64,000 nucleotides of DNA from Ramlibacter cellulosilyticus (GCF_014297465.1 NZ_JACORT010000003.1:248001-312000); one strand, 5' to 3'; positions 24,617 through 33,294 are shown, numbered from the stretch's first letter. Numbers and translations are program-made. Notes: a model not told the origin generated them from the sequence alone.

Positions 24617-25837
24617 CTACGGCCTCCGCGCCATCACGACATACATCCCCGCTCCCACCACCAGCATCCCGCACGCGATCCACAAGGACCTTGCAAACCC
24701 CTGCGCCGCGTCCGCGCTGTGCGCCACCAGCCACGCCGCGAGCGGCGGACCGGCGATCTGGCCCACGCCGTACATCGCCGTCAACAGCCCCATGTAGCTC
24801 GTCGCCTGCCGCGGCCGCACGCGCCGCACTTCCTGCATGCCGAAGAAGGTGATCGCCGTGAACGGCAGGCCGAGCAACAGGCTGCCGATCGCGAAGCCCG
24901 CCAGCGTCGGGCTCACCAGGCTCGCGGCGACGCCTGCAGCCTGGATCGCGTAGCAGGCGGCAAGCCGCAGGCGCAGGTCGGCCGCCCGCAGCCGCGAAGC
25001 GACGATCGCCCCGACCATCACGCCGACACCGAACAAGGGCCAGAAGAGATCGAGCCACGGGGATCCGGGCAAGGCCTGCCGCGCGATCACGGGCAGGAAG
25101 GTCGCCGTGATGATGTAGCCGATCCCCGCCAGCCCGTAGGCGACCGTGAGCATCGCCATGTACCCCGGCCCGATGCGCTGCGTTTCCGTGGTCGCCGAGG
25201 ACCCGTCGCCCGTCACCGCAGGCGCCGCCAGGCCGCGCCGCAAGTCGAACACCGCCCACACCGACGCACTCAGCCCCGCCGCGAGGACCGCGAACGTCGC
25301 CCAGCCCACGGCCGCCGGTGCCTCCATCGCCACCAACGCGCTCGCCGCGAGGCCGCTTGCCACGATGCCGGCGCCCGGCCCGACGTAGATCAGCGCGCCC
25401 ATCGCGGGCACGCCGCGGCGCGCGAGCTGCTCCAGGCACCAGCCCGAGGTGTAGAGGAAGACCACCGCGCTCGCCACGCCCGCGAGGAAGCGCAGCACCG
25501 GCCATGCGGGCTCGACATGCAAGGCCATGCCGAGGGTCAGCAGCGCGGTCGCGACGAGGCCGGCGCGTACCAGCCGCGGCCCGTTCACCGCGGGCGAGGC
25601 GCCCAAGCGCCGCCAGATCCACGGCTGGAAGGTGCAGGCGAGCGCGCCCAGCAAATAGCCGAAGTAGTTCGCGCTGGCCAGCAGGCTCGCGCCCGCGAGC
25701 GTCACCGAGCGCTCCGCCAGCATCATCGGCAGCAGCGGCGTGAAGGCGAATCGGCCGATGCCCATGGCGACGGCGAGCGAGACGAGCCCGGCGAGGGCGA
25801 TGGCGAGCGGGCGCGAGGGCGGCGGGACGGCGGACAT
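24617..25837 (-). CDS. YbfB/YjiJ-family MFS transporter
   Basis: A 406-residue integral membrane protein with about 12 helices. The family signature GIGRFAFTPLLPMML sits in helix 1, and ALIYVGPGAGIVASGL and SYMGLLTAMYGVGQIAGPP follow in later helices. Members are MFS transporters of unknown substrate, sometimes linked to sugar or aromatic efflux. The start at 25837 fits the family; the longer frame to 25897 has no support. It is divergent from the unknown gene at 25906 and convergent with the M23 gene. Confidence 0.85.
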   Translation of the reverse strand: MSAVPPPSRPLAIALAGLVSLAVAMGIGRFAFTPLLPMMLAERSVTLAGASLLASANYFGYLLGALACTFQPWIWRRLGASPAVNGPRLVRAGLVATALLTLGMALHVEPAWPVLRFLAGVASAVVFLYTSGWCLEQLARRGVPAMGALIYVGPGAGIVASGLAASALVAMEAPAAVGWATFAVLAAGLSASVWAVFDLRRGLAAPAVTGDGSSATTETQRIGPGYMAMLTVAYGLAGIGYIITATFLPVIARQALPGSPWLDLFWPLFGVGVMVGAIVASRLRAADLRLRLAACYAIQAAGVAASLVSPTLAGFAIGSLLLGLPFTAITFFGMQEVRRVRPRQATSYMGLLTAMYGVGQIAGPPLAAWLVAHSADAAQGFARSLWIACGMLVVGAGMYVVMARRP

Positions 25838-25905
25838 GGGGCCGCGCAGTGTCGCACGGAGCGCGGTTCCGGCACTGCCGTGGCGATTGGCTACCATCTC
25901 GGCCC

Positions 25906-26808
25906 ATGAAGATCATGCTCGCGCTGCGTCCCTGCAGCCCGGGGCTCGCGCGCCGCCTCGGTGCCGACGAGGCCCTGGCCAGGGCGCTGGGAGCCAAGGC
26001 GCATCCCGCCGTCGGTTTCCTGTTCCCCCGTTTTTTCGATGCGTCCGGCCCCGTGCTGCCGCGCCTGCTGGCGCTGGCCGAGGGCGAACCCGTGAGTTTC
26101 CTGCGCGACGTGCAGTGCACCGCCACCGAGCTGGAGGCCTGCAGCCACTTCGAGGCGGTCTGCCGCAGCACCGTCGGCCAGACGCGCGCCGACTCGAAGG
26201 CCACCATGGCGGCCTACCACCAGGAGACCCTGCAACCCACGGCGAGCCGCTGGGCGGTGCGCCTGCCGCAGCGCATCTTCCTGAGCAAGACGCTCGCCGG
26301 TGGCGCGCTGAGCCACGTCGACGAGTGGACCGGCGAGTACGTCCTGGGCGGCGACCTCGCGCAGGCCTTGCGCGCGAGCGGGCTCACCGGCTTCGAGCTG
26401 CGGCCGGTGCTGCATTTCAAGACCGGCGAGGGGCACGACGGCGGCCACCACCTGGTGGCGCGCGAACTGCTGCCCGCGGCGCTGGAAGACGCGACGACTT
26501 TCGAGACCTTCGACGACGGCCCGCGCCAGCCTTCGACGCCGCGCCGCTACGGCCTGCTCAGTTACGCGGAGGGCGCGCTGGAAAGCAGCCCGGACCTGGC
26601 CCGCACGGCCGAACCCTGGGGCGCGTGGCGCACCCCGGCGTGGATCGTGCGCCAGCGGGCGCGCGCGTGGTTCGAGGCGCAGCAGGTGAAGGGCTGGAAG
26701 TTCCAGCCCGTGCTCGCGGCGGGCAGCCGCCTGCACGCGGAGCACACGCAGCGCTGGCAGGACGTGCTCGGCCGCCTGCGCGGCGCGGGCGCGAGCATCG
26801 TCGCCTGA
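25906..26808 (+). CDS. Hypothetical protein, possibly related to double-CXXCG/SitI6-type immunity fold
   Basis: A 300-residue protein of no firm family. It has no signal peptide or membrane helix. The segment HVDEWTGEYVLGGDLAQALRASGLTGFELRPV resembles the C-terminal part of SitI6/Imm-type proteins, but the paired CXXCG motifs are missing. Three Cys at about 65-83 lie around VQCTATELEACSHFEAVC. TACCAT ends 8 nt before the ATG and no Shine-Dalgarno is seen. It lies between an MFS gene and uspA. The resemblance is weak and no toxin gene is nearby. Confidence 0.4.
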   Translation: MKIMLALRPCSPGLARRLGADEALARALGAKAHPAVGFLFPRFFDASGPVLPRLLALAEGEPVSFLRDVQCTATELEACSHFEAVCRSTVGQTRADSKATMAAYHQETLQPTASRWAVRLPQRIFLSKTLAGGALSHVDEWTGEYVLGGDLAQALRASGLTGFELRPVLHFKTGEGHDGGHHLVARELLPAALEDATTFETFDDGPRQPSTPRRYGLLSYAEGALESSPDLARTAEPWGAWRTPAWIVRQRARAWFEAQQVKGWKFQPVLAAGSRLHAEHTQRWQDVLGRLRGAGASIVA

Positions 26809-26809
26809 C

Positions 26810-27244
26810 TTATCGGGCGACGAGCACCGGCACCGGCGACTCGGCCACCACCTTGCTCGCCACGCTCCCCAGCATCAGCCGCGCGATCCCCGTGCGGCCG
26901 TGCGAGCCGACGACGATCAGGTCGGCTTCGGCCTGCTTCGCGGTCTGCAGGATGCCGCTCGCCGCGGCCACGTCTTCGGCGAGGCGCGGCTGGAACGAGA
27001 CGCCCGCCTGCTCGCACAGCGCCAGCACCTTGTTGTGCGCATCGGCGGCGTGCTGCAGGGCGGCCGACATGTAGGCCTGGAAACCGAGCGGGTTCGACTC
27101 GCCGATGCCGAGGTAAGGGTAGGGGTCCACGACGTACAGACCCGTGACGCTCGCGCCGTGCACCTTCGCGAGGTCGACCGCGAGGCGGGCGGCGTGTTCG
27201 GAAGCGGCGGAGCCGTCGGTGGCGAGCAGGATGCGCTGGAACAT
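26810..27244 (-). CDS. Universal stress protein A family
   Basis: A 144-residue single UspA domain. The Walker-like ATP motif GSHGRTGIARLMLGSVASKVV (glycine-rich, about residues 110-130) is complete, so ATP binding is likely. The N-terminal ILLATDGS strand is typical. GGAG precedes the ATG. The stop nearly abuts the upstream opposing gene. Role: cytoplasmic stress response; details unknown. Confidence 0.92.
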   Translation of the reverse strand: MFQRILLATDGSAASEHAARLAVDLAKVHGASVTGLYVVDPYPYLGIGESNPLGFQAYMSAALQHAADAHNKVLALCEQAGVSFQPRLAEDVAAASGILQTAKQAEADLIVVGSHGRTGIARLMLGSVASKVVAESPVPVLVAR

Positions 27245-27344
27245 GGGGGAACTCCGTGAGGGCATGCGTCCATCCTGCGCCGCCCGCTGCGGGCCACGCT
27301 TGACCTGCATCAACGCGCGCGGCCGCGCGGACATAATCCGCGGC

Positions 27345-27812
27345 ATGGCGTTTCCCCTCGACGGCTCCTCCATCACGCACGGCATCCAGCTCGCGGTCGC
27401 GCCCGTGTTCCTGCTCACGGCGGTCACAGGGATGATCGGCGCGGTGGCCGGCCGGCTCGCGCGCATCATCGACCGCGCGCGGACGGTGGAAGACCGCGCG
27501 CTGACCGGCACCTACCCCGGCGGCCCGGAGCTCGCCCACCAGGAACTGGAGGCGCTGCGCGTGCGGGGCAAGCTGTCCAACGCCTGCATCGCGCTGCTGA
27601 CCACCTGCGCCTTCCTGATCGGCGTGACCATTATCGTGCTGTTCCTCGGCGAGACCAGCGGCATCCAGATCAGCCGCTGGGCGATCGGCAGCTTCCTGCT
27701 CGGGGTGGCCACCTTCCTCGCGGCGCTCCTGTGCTTCCTGGCGGAGACCTTCCTCGCCACGCGCATCCTGGACTTCCGGCTTCGTCCGCATGGCCGGGGT
27801 CCGACCGCTTGA
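27345..27812 (+). CDS. DUF2721 membrane protein
   Basis: A 155-residue protein with three membrane helices: about 12-35, 78-100 and 110-132. The first block AVAPVFLLTAVTGMIGAVAGRLARIIDRAR matches DUF2721. Function of the family is unknown. CATAAT (27332-27337) ends 7 nt before the ATG, and no ribosome site is present. Stands alone between uspA and the FHA gene. Confidence 0.85.
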   Translation: MAFPLDGSSITHGIQLAVAPVFLLTAVTGMIGAVAGRLARIIDRARTVEDRALTGTYPGGPELAHQELEALRVRGKLSNACIALLTTCAFLIGVTIIVLFLGETSGIQISRWAIGSFLLGVATFLAALLCFLAETFLATRILDFRLRPHGRGPTA

Positions 27813-27870
27813 AGCGGCCTGCCGCGCCGGGTAGCATGGTCCGGCCGCGGGTCGCGGTGAGGAGACCGGC

Positions 27871-28482
27871 ATGCCGCAGCTGATTGCCACCGTCAAGGGC
27901 GTCGAAGTCAAGCACGTCTACCTGCACAAGGACCGCACGACGCTCGGCCGCAAGCCCGGCAACGACATCGTGCTGGACACCATGGTGGTGAGCGGCCAGC
28001 ACTGCGCCTTCGACCTCGTGGGCGTCGCGGACGTCTACCTCCAGGACCTGGGCAGCACCAACGGCACCTACGTCAACGACCGCATGGTCAAGGAGCGCAC
28101 GCGCCTGAACGACGGCGACGTGATCGCGATCGGCCCCTACCGCATCCGCTACCTGCAGGCGAGCGAGGAGCCCAGCACCTTCGGCGGCACGCAGGCCTTC
28201 ATGCCGGACGCGCCGCAGCTGCACGCGAGCTTCACCGTCGAATCGGGTTCGTCCAGCGGCCTCGAGGTGCCGGTGGTGAAGGCGGTCACCACCTTCGGCA
28301 AGCCCGGCGTGTCCGTCGTCTCGGTCGCGCACCGCCGCGGCGGCTTCTTCGTCACCCACCTCGGCGGGGCCAGCGCGCCCCTGCTCAATGGCCAGGCGAT
28401 GGGCAGCGACCCGGTGATGTTGTCGGATCAGGACGTCCTGGAGCTCGCCGGCACCCGGATGCGGTTCCAGCTGCGGGAATGA
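27871..28482 (+). CDS. Tandem FHA-domain protein
   Basis: A 203-residue cytoplasmic protein. The first FHA domain (about 5-92) is complete: TTLGRKPGNDIVLD, VVSGQHCAF and LGSTNGTYVND, the phosphothreonine-binding loops. The second half (about 108-203) looks like a diverged FHA fold (VTTFGKPGVSVVSVAHRRGGFFVTHLGG ... LLNGQ), lacking the GR and SxxH residues, so it probably does not bind phosphopeptide. GTGAGGAGAC sits before the ATG. No kinase is nearby. Probably co-transcribed with the hypothetical gene 15 bp on. Confidence 0.85.
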   Translation: MPQLIATVKGVEVKHVYLHKDRTTLGRKPGNDIVLDTMVVSGQHCAFDLVGVADVYLQDLGSTNGTYVNDRMVKERTRLNDGDVIAIGPYRIRYLQASEEPSTFGGTQAFMPDAPQLHASFTVESGSSSGLEVPVVKAVTTFGKPGVSVVSVAHRRGGFFVTHLGGASAPLLNGQAMGSDPVMLSDQDVLELAGTRMRFQLRE

Positions 28483-28485
28483 GGG

Positions 28486-28491
28486 TACGAT
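28486..28491 (+). promoter_or_regulatory. -10-like box before hypothetical gene
   Basis: TACGAT ends 6 nt before the ATG at 28498. No Shine-Dalgarno separates the two. It suggests an internal, leaderless start in addition to read-through from the FHA gene. Confidence 0.35.
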
Positions 28492-28497
28492 GACTGC

Positions 28498-29199
28498 ATG
28501 GGACTGATCGGACGGATCTTCGGGGGCAAGGGGAGCGAGGGCGCCGCCGCCCACTCCACGCAGTTCCACGAGAGCGAGCCCGACTCGTCCGACCAGGAAG
28601 GTTCGCGCAACGCGCCGCGGCGCGAGCTGGTGCAGGTGATCCTGCGCGACACCATGCGCAAGCACGGCATCCCTTCCGACTGGATCGAGTGCCGCATGCT
28701 GTCCACCGTCAACCGCGTCGGGCGCCACGGCCTGCACGTGAACTTCGTGGTCAAGCAGGCGCACGACCGCCTGCTCGCCTATGTCTTCGCCTTCCAGGAC
28801 AGCTTCGAGCGCGAGCTCGCGCGCTTCGAGCCGCGCGCGCGCGACTGGCTCCTGAGCATCGGCTGGGAGTTCCAGGGCTTCAACGCCGCCGAGATGCCGG
28901 ACCCGCGCACCTGGGCGCAGAGCGGCCCGGCGCCGCTCATGCCCATGCCCGGCCTGCGCGCCGGCGCGCTGAAGGGCTTCGAACCCACCGAGGACCCGCT
29001 GGCGGCGGATGCCGAACCCCCCAAGAGCGACGAGGACGTGCAGCGCGACCTGGAGGCGCTGTTCGCCATCCGCGACCAGGCTCTCGCCGATGCCGCCGGC
29101 CGGTCCACGCCGAAGGGCGAGGAGTTCGAGCCCACGCAGCCTTTCTCCGATTCTTCCGAGTCGCCCGACGCCGACGACCCCCGGGGTTCCAGGAAGTAG
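28498..29199 (+). CDS. Hypothetical protein downstream of FHA gene
   Basis: A 233-residue protein with no recognised family. The N-terminus is a short glycine-rich amphipathic leader (MGLIGRIFGGKG), then a compact domain at about 38-130 (RRELVQVILRDTMRKHGIPSDWIECRML ... LHVNFVVKQAHDRLLAY), and an acidic, proline-rich tail with SDEDVQRDLEALFAIRDQALADAAG. No signal peptide. It follows the FHA gene by 15 bp, and the Thr/Ser-rich acidic tail could be a phosphorylated partner; speculative. Confidence 0.5.
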   Translation: MGLIGRIFGGKGSEGAAAHSTQFHESEPDSSDQEGSRNAPRRELVQVILRDTMRKHGIPSDWIECRMLSTVNRVGRHGLHVNFVVKQAHDRLLAYVFAFQDSFERELARFEPRARDWLLSIGWEFQGFNAAEMPDPRTWAQSGPAPLMPMPGLRAGALKGFEPTEDPLAADAEPPKSDEDVQRDLEALFAIRDQALADAAGRSTPKGEEFEPTQPFSDSSESPDADDPRGSRK

Positions 29200-29386
29200 A
29201 ACCTTCTGCTGTCGCGCCGTTGCCGCGCGCGGTGTATCCGCCCGCAACAGGAGCGCACACAAGCGACCGCCGGTCCGCACGCCATGACCGTCCGCTCGTT
29301 GCGGGCAGGATGCGTTACGCGTCGACACCGCCGGGTCCCTCCGCCCCTGCACCATCCGCGCGTGTCTTGACCACGAAGGAAGTTGG

Positions 29387-30604
29387 ATGGAGAAGAAGAC
29401 GATGAAGCGCTGGATGCTGGCCCTCACGGGCGTGGGAGCGGCGGTGGCGCTGGCGGCCTGCGGTGGCGGCGGTGGCGGCGGCGCGACCCCCATGGGCACG
29501 CTGCAGCTGTCGGTGACCGATGCGCCGGCCTGCTACGAGCACGTGATGGTGAACGTCGCCAAGGTGCGCGTGCACATGAGCGACGACACCGGCACGAACG
29601 ATGGCGGCAGCGGCTGGCGCGACATCGTGCCGCCGAACGCGCCGGTGCAGATCGACCTCGTGAACCTCACGAACGGGCAGCTGAAGGACCTGGGCAGCGC
29701 CGAAGTGCCCGCCGGCACCTACCACCAGCTGCGCCTGGTGCTCGCGGACACCGGCAACACGGTCACGCCCATCGGCGGCACCGCGCAGCCGCTGACCACG
29801 CCGAGTGGCCAGCAGAGCGGCCTGAAGATCAAGGCGGACTTCGAGGTGGCCGAGGACGAGGTCAGCGACCTCCTCCTGGACTTCGATGCGTGCAAGTCGA
29901 TCGTGCTCACCGGCAACGGCAAGTACATCCTCAAGCCCGTCGTGCGCCTCTCGTCCAAGCCCGCCGGCGCGATCCAGGGCTTCGTGAGCAGCAGCGTCGC
30001 GCAGGGCACGGCCACCGCCACCCTGAGCAGCATCAACGTGTCCGCGCAGCAGAACGGCGCCGTGGTGCGTTCCACGATCCCGGACGCGACCGGCAAGTTC
30101 GTGCTGTCCTACCTGCCCACCGGCACCTACACCGTGGTGATCACGGGCAGCGGCCTCGCGGCCGACACGACCCAGGGCGCCGCCACCCGCGTGGTGGACA
30201 GCGTGCCGGTCGGCACGTCCACGGTGAGCCTGAACACGAGCACCAGCACGATCGCGCTGAGCGCCTCGGCCCTGGGCACCGTCACCGGCACGATCAGCGC
30301 GAGCACCGCCGTCGGCACCTCCACGATCGCGGACAACGCGTTCGTCGCCGCGCGCCAGACCGTGGGGACCCGCCTGGTGGAAGTGAACAGCACCCGTCCG
30401 GACGATGCGCAGAAGTACACGATGCTGCTGCCGCTGGCCGCGCCGGAGTTCCAGCTGTTCTCGGCCTCCGGCCTGCCGGCGCCGACCGCGGATGCCGCCA
30501 ACGCCGGCAAGTACAAGATCCGCGTCACGGGTTCCGGCCTCGCCACGAAGGAGTCGGCGGCGGACCTGACCTCCGGCTCGAAGACGGTGGACTTCGCCTA
30601 CTGA
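29387..30604 (+). CDS. DUF4382 lipoprotein
   Basis: A 405-residue predicted lipoprotein with a lipobox LAA-Cys25 followed by a run of glycines. The DUF4382 domain occupies about 34-180 (GTLQLSVTDAPACYEHVMVNVAKVRVH and later EVPAGTYHQLRLVLAD). The rest is a beta-rich, Ser/Thr-rich region (about 190-390) with a carboxypeptidase-regulatory-like block at IQGFVSSSV...YLPTGTYTVVITGSG. Function unknown; likely outer-membrane associated. AAGGAAG precedes the chosen ATG; a second ATG lies 15 nt downstream. A strong terminator follows. Confidence 0.85.
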   Translation: MEKKTMKRWMLALTGVGAAVALAACGGGGGGGATPMGTLQLSVTDAPACYEHVMVNVAKVRVHMSDDTGTNDGGSGWRDIVPPNAPVQIDLVNLTNGQLKDLGSAEVPAGTYHQLRLVLADTGNTVTPIGGTAQPLTTPSGQQSGLKIKADFEVAEDEVSDLLLDFDACKSIVLTGNGKYILKPVVRLSSKPAGAIQGFVSSSVAQGTATATLSSINVSAQQNGAVVRSTIPDATGKFVLSYLPTGTYTVVITGSGLAADTTQGAATRVVDSVPVGTSTVSLNTSTSTIALSASALGTVTGTISASTAVGTSTIADNAFVAARQTVGTRLVEVNSTRPDDAQKYTMLLPLAAPEFQLFSASGLPAPTADAANAGKYKIRVTGSGLATKESAADLTSGSKTVDFAY

Positions 30605-30626
30605 GCGTCGCGCACGCCACGCGCGA

Positions 30627-30653
30627 GGGCCTGCCATCCGGCAGGCCCTTTTT
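30627..30653 (+). terminator. Rho-independent terminator after DUF4382 gene
   Basis: A 9-bp stem GGGCCTGCC/GGCAGGCCC with loop ATCC is followed by TTTTT, 22 bp after the stop codon. Confidence 0.9.
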
Positions 30654-30705
30654 CATGGCGTTCCTGCCTCTTGCAATGGCGGCCGCGCATCCCCAAGTGC
30701 CAGCC

Positions 30706-31026
30706 ATGAACACGACTGCCACCAAGAACCTGGTCATGCTCGCCCGCATGCTGGAGCGCCTGGACCGCAGCGCCGAAGCGGTGGACGCGCAGCAGTACCG
30801 CGGGGTGGTGGAGCACCTGGCCGAAGCCCTGCGCAGCGCGCCGCACGACGCGGCACTGGACGCCGTGCTGGAAGCATCGCCGGCCACCGCCGAGCTCTAC
30901 GAGAACCTGCAGTACGGCCACGCCGGCCTGTGCCGCTCGCCACTGGAGCGGGCGCTGAACGCGGAACTCGCGGCCCGCGCCGCGATCGACGCCGCGCGCA
31001 AGTCCGCGGCTCAGCCGAAGGCCTGA
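30706..31026 (+). CDS. Small hypothetical cytoplasmic protein
   Basis: A 106-residue, mostly helical, acidic/Ala-rich protein with no membrane segment: MLARMLERLDRSAEAV ... RGVVEHLAEAL. No family recognised. Its 3' end overlaps the opposing thpR gene by 16 bp. Codon use is like its neighbours. Confidence 0.55.
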   Translation: MNTTATKNLVMLARMLERLDRSAEAVDAQQYRGVVEHLAEALRSAPHDAALDAVLEASPATAELYENLQYGHAGLCRSPLERALNAELAARAAIDAARKSAAQPKA

Positions 31027-31532
31027 ACGGTCTCGTAGCCGCGGCCGCCGCCCAGGGTGCGCACCAGCGCGTACCCCGGTGCGCCGCTCCATGGCAACGG
31101 CGCGAAGGCGAGCGGCCGCGCCCCGGAAGCCTTGCGCGCCAGCGTCACGTGCGGCCGCCAGGGGCGTGATTCCACCGGCAGCTGCAGCGCTTGCAGCCGC
31201 TCCGCCAGCCTCCCGTGCAGGTCCGCCAGGGCCGCCGGAACGCGGCTCGCCTCCAGCACCGCGATGCCGCCGTGCCACACCTTCGCCTCGTCCAGCACCA
31301 GGCCCGCGCCGTCGGCCGGCCCCACGTCCAGTCCCTCGCGCAGCTCGGGCAAGCGTGCCGCCGCCACGTTCCCGATGAAATGCAGCGTCACGTGCAGCCG
31401 CTCGGGGCGCGTGCGGCGCGCGCGCTCCGGCCACGACCAGCCGTCCGCATGGGCGACCAGCTGCTCCCGGCAGCCGGGCGCCGGCCAGAGCGCGAGGAAC
31501 AGGCGCAGGTCGGCGGCTTCGACAGCAGGCAT
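31011..31532 (-). CDS. thpR: RNA 2',3'-cyclic phosphodiesterase ThpR
   Basis: A 173-residue 2H phosphoesterase of the LigT/ThpR family. Both HxTx motifs are present: His47-Val-Thr49 (RLHVTLHFIG) and His128-Val-Thr130 (RPHVTLAR). It opens 2',3'-cyclic phosphates of RNA to 2'-phosphates. Size matches the family. CAGAAT ends 7 nt before the ATG and there is no Shine-Dalgarno. Tail-to-tail overlap with the preceding gene. Confidence 0.9.
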   Translation of the reverse strand: MPAVEAADLRLFLALWPAPGCREQLVAHADGWSWPERARRTRPERLHVTLHFIGNVAAARLPELREGLDVGPADGAGLVLDEAKVWHGGIAVLEASRVPAALADLHGRLAERLQALQLPVESRPWRPHVTLARKASGARPLAFAPLPWSGAPGYALVRTLGGGRGYETVQAFG

Positions 31533-31608
31533 GCCGCCGATTCTGGGACAGGCGTGCCGCGCGCGGGCCCCAAAGCAGCCGGCAACCGCTACAGTGGCGG
31601 CCAGAACA

Positions 31609-31980
31609 ATGAGCGTCCCCGAGTTGAGCGCGGACCTGCGCCGCTACATCCTGAGCAGCGTGCCTTCGGTCCCGTACCTGGAGGCCCTGCTGCTGCTGCG
31701 CGCCGAAGCGTCCCGCGAGTGGGACGCGGGACAGCTGGCGCGCCGCCTGTACGTGCCCGAGCGCAGCGCGGCCGAGCTCATTGCGCAGCTGCGTGAAAGC
31801 GGGGTGGCCGCGGGCGAGGGCTGGGTGCGCTACGCTCCCACGGCCGAGCTTGCAGAGCTGCTCGACCGCCTCGCGCACGCCTACGCGGCCGACCTGGTCA
31901 CCGTCTCCAGCCTCATCCACTCCCGTATCGACCGACGCGCGCGCCAGTTCGCCGACGCGTTCCGTTTCCGCAAGGACTGA
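31609..31980 (+). CDS. Small helical hypothetical protein, winged-helix-like
   Basis: A 123-residue all-helical protein with a winged-helix look at about 15-70 (LEALLLLRAEASREWDAGQLARRLYVPERSAAELIAQLRESG). The C-terminal helix is basic. Probably DNA-binding or a scaffold; no family recognised. TACAGT (31590-31595) could be its -10. It precedes two DUF5985 genes by 8 bp, so it may be co-transcribed with them. Confidence 0.55.
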   Translation: MSVPELSADLRRYILSSVPSVPYLEALLLLRAEASREWDAGQLARRLYVPERSAAELIAQLRESGVAAGEGWVRYAPTAELAELLDRLAHAYAADLVTVSSLIHSRIDRRARQFADAFRFRKD

Positions 31981-31988
31981 AGCGAAGC

Positions 31989-32249
31989 ATGGCAGCGCTC
32001 ATCTACACACTCTGTGCCTTCACCTCCATCCTCTGCGCCGTCCTGCTGTGGCGCAGCTGGTGGGCCAGCCGGGCCCGGCTGCTGTTCTGGAGCGCCCTGT
32101 GCTTCGGGTGCCTCAGCGTCAACAACGTCCTGCTGGTCCTGGACCGCGTGGTCTTCCCGACGTCCGTGGACCTGGGTCTGTGGCGCCTGGCGTGGGCGCT
32201 CGCGGCGGTGCTCCTGCTGCTGTTCGGCCTGATCTGGGAGGAAGACTGA
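31989..32249 (+). CDS. DUF5985 membrane protein (first copy)
   Basis: An 86-residue protein with three membrane helices (about 5-24, 32-52, 62-84). It fits DUF5985 (IYTLCAFTSILCAVLLWRSW ... SARLLFWSALCFGCLSVNNVLL pattern). The gene directly abuts its paralogue. Function unknown. Confidence 0.8.
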   Translation: MAALIYTLCAFTSILCAVLLWRSWWASRARLLFWSALCFGCLSVNNVLLVLDRVVFPTSVDLGLWRLAWALAAVLLLLFGLIWEED

Positions 32250-32507
32250 ATGGAGCAGATGATCATGGGCGCGATCGCGGCCGGCTGGGTCGTCGCCGGC
32301 CTGTTCTTCTTCCGCTTCTGGCGGCAGACGCGCGACCGCTTCTTCCTCTGGTTCGCGCTGTCGTTCTGGCTGGAGGCCTGCGACCGCGTGGCCATCGGCC
32401 TTTTCCTGGACACGCAGGAAGACAGCCCCGAAATCTATGGCCTGCGCCTCATCTCCTACGGCCTGATCCTGTTCGCGATCTGGCAGAAGAACCGGCCGCG
32501 CACCTAG
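32250..32507 (+). CDS. DUF5985 membrane protein (second copy)
   Basis: An 85-residue paralogue of the preceding gene, with three helices and the shared RFFLWFALSFWLEACDRV block in the same place as the first copy's LLFWSALCFGCLSVNNVL block. Its ATG immediately follows the previous stop codon (TGA ATG). Two adjacent copies suggest a heteromeric membrane complex. Function unknown. Confidence 0.8.
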   Translation: MEQMIMGAIAAGWVVAGLFFFRFWRQTRDRFFLWFALSFWLEACDRVAIGLFLDTQEDSPEIYGLRLISYGLILFAIWQKNRPRT

Positions 32508-32511
32508 GGCT

Positions 32512-33144
32512 CTAGAGCTTGGGGATCCGCAAGGTCTTGCTGATCATCAGGCTGCCGGAGAGCACGAAGAGCAGGGCGAGCGGGTGCAGGTCCCAGGGGC
32601 CGAGGTCCATCACGCCGCCCCAGAGGCGCTCGCCGATGCGGCCTTCCCAGGCGGCCCACGCGAGCAGGCCGGTCAGCACCACGCTGGTCGGGATCGGCGT
32701 GCCTTCGAAGTACTTGACCTTGCCCGATTCGTCGCCCGCGAGCTGTTCCGCGGTGACGTTGTAGCGGGCGAGGCGGCTCACGCCGCAGCACACGAAGTAG
32801 ATCAGCGCCGCGGCGTCCCAGCCGCCTTGCAGGCCGGCGGCGAAACCCAGGGCGGCGGGCGCCATGCCGAAGGAGATCACGTCGGACAGCGAGTCCAGCT
32901 CGCGCCCGAGCGGCGAGTGCTGGTGCCGCGCGCGGGCGATGCGGCCATCGAGCACGTCGAGGATGAAGGCAGCCGGCGCCAGGGCGGCGGCGACCAGGAA
33001 GTGCGCGCGTTCGCCCGTGGCCATGAAGAGCATCGCGAGCAGGATGGCGCCCACGCCGCAGGCGGCGTTGCCCAGGGTGAAGAAGTCGGCCAGGTGGAAT
33101 TCCCGGACCATCGAGAAGTGGCGGCGCGTGCCGGTGCGTTGCAT
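32512..33144 (-). CDS. CDP-alcohol phosphatidyltransferase, PssA-like
   Basis: A 210-residue integral membrane enzyme. The CDP-OH-P motif D-x2-D-G-x2-A-R-x8-G-x3-D-x3-D is complete (DVLDGRIARARHQHSPLGRELDSLSD). About seven helices follow, and GTPIPTSVVL is typical of PssA type II. It probably makes phosphatidylserine from CDP-diacylglycerol and serine. The ATG at 33144 has GAGGACAG upstream, so it is preferred to the in-frame GTG at 33165. Convergent with the DUF5985 pair (4 bp apart). Confidence 0.85.
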   Translation of the reverse strand: MQRTGTRRHFSMVREFHLADFFTLGNAACGVGAILLAMLFMATGERAHFLVAAALAPAAFILDVLDGRIARARHQHSPLGRELDSLSDVISFGMAPAALGFAAGLQGGWDAAALIYFVCCGVSRLARYNVTAEQLAGDESGKVKYFEGTPIPTSVVLTGLLAWAAWEGRIGERLWGGVMDLGPWDLHPLALLFVLSGSLMISKTLRIPKL

Positions 33145-33294
33145 GGATCTGTCCTCGTTCTCCACCGAACTTAAGCTCCAGCATGGGCGCGGCCCGTCGG
33201 TGGCGGGCCGCTTGGCGCTGTAGTCGCCCGACTACGGTCCGGGCTTTCCTCAGGCTGACGCCGCGCTGCCCGGCGGCTACGATGCCCCGCGCCC

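Noticed and set aside
27300..27337. TTGACC/CATAAT promoter before DUF2721 gene
   Set aside because: The spacer is about 26 bp, too long for a normal sigma-70 promoter; only the -10-like box is retained.
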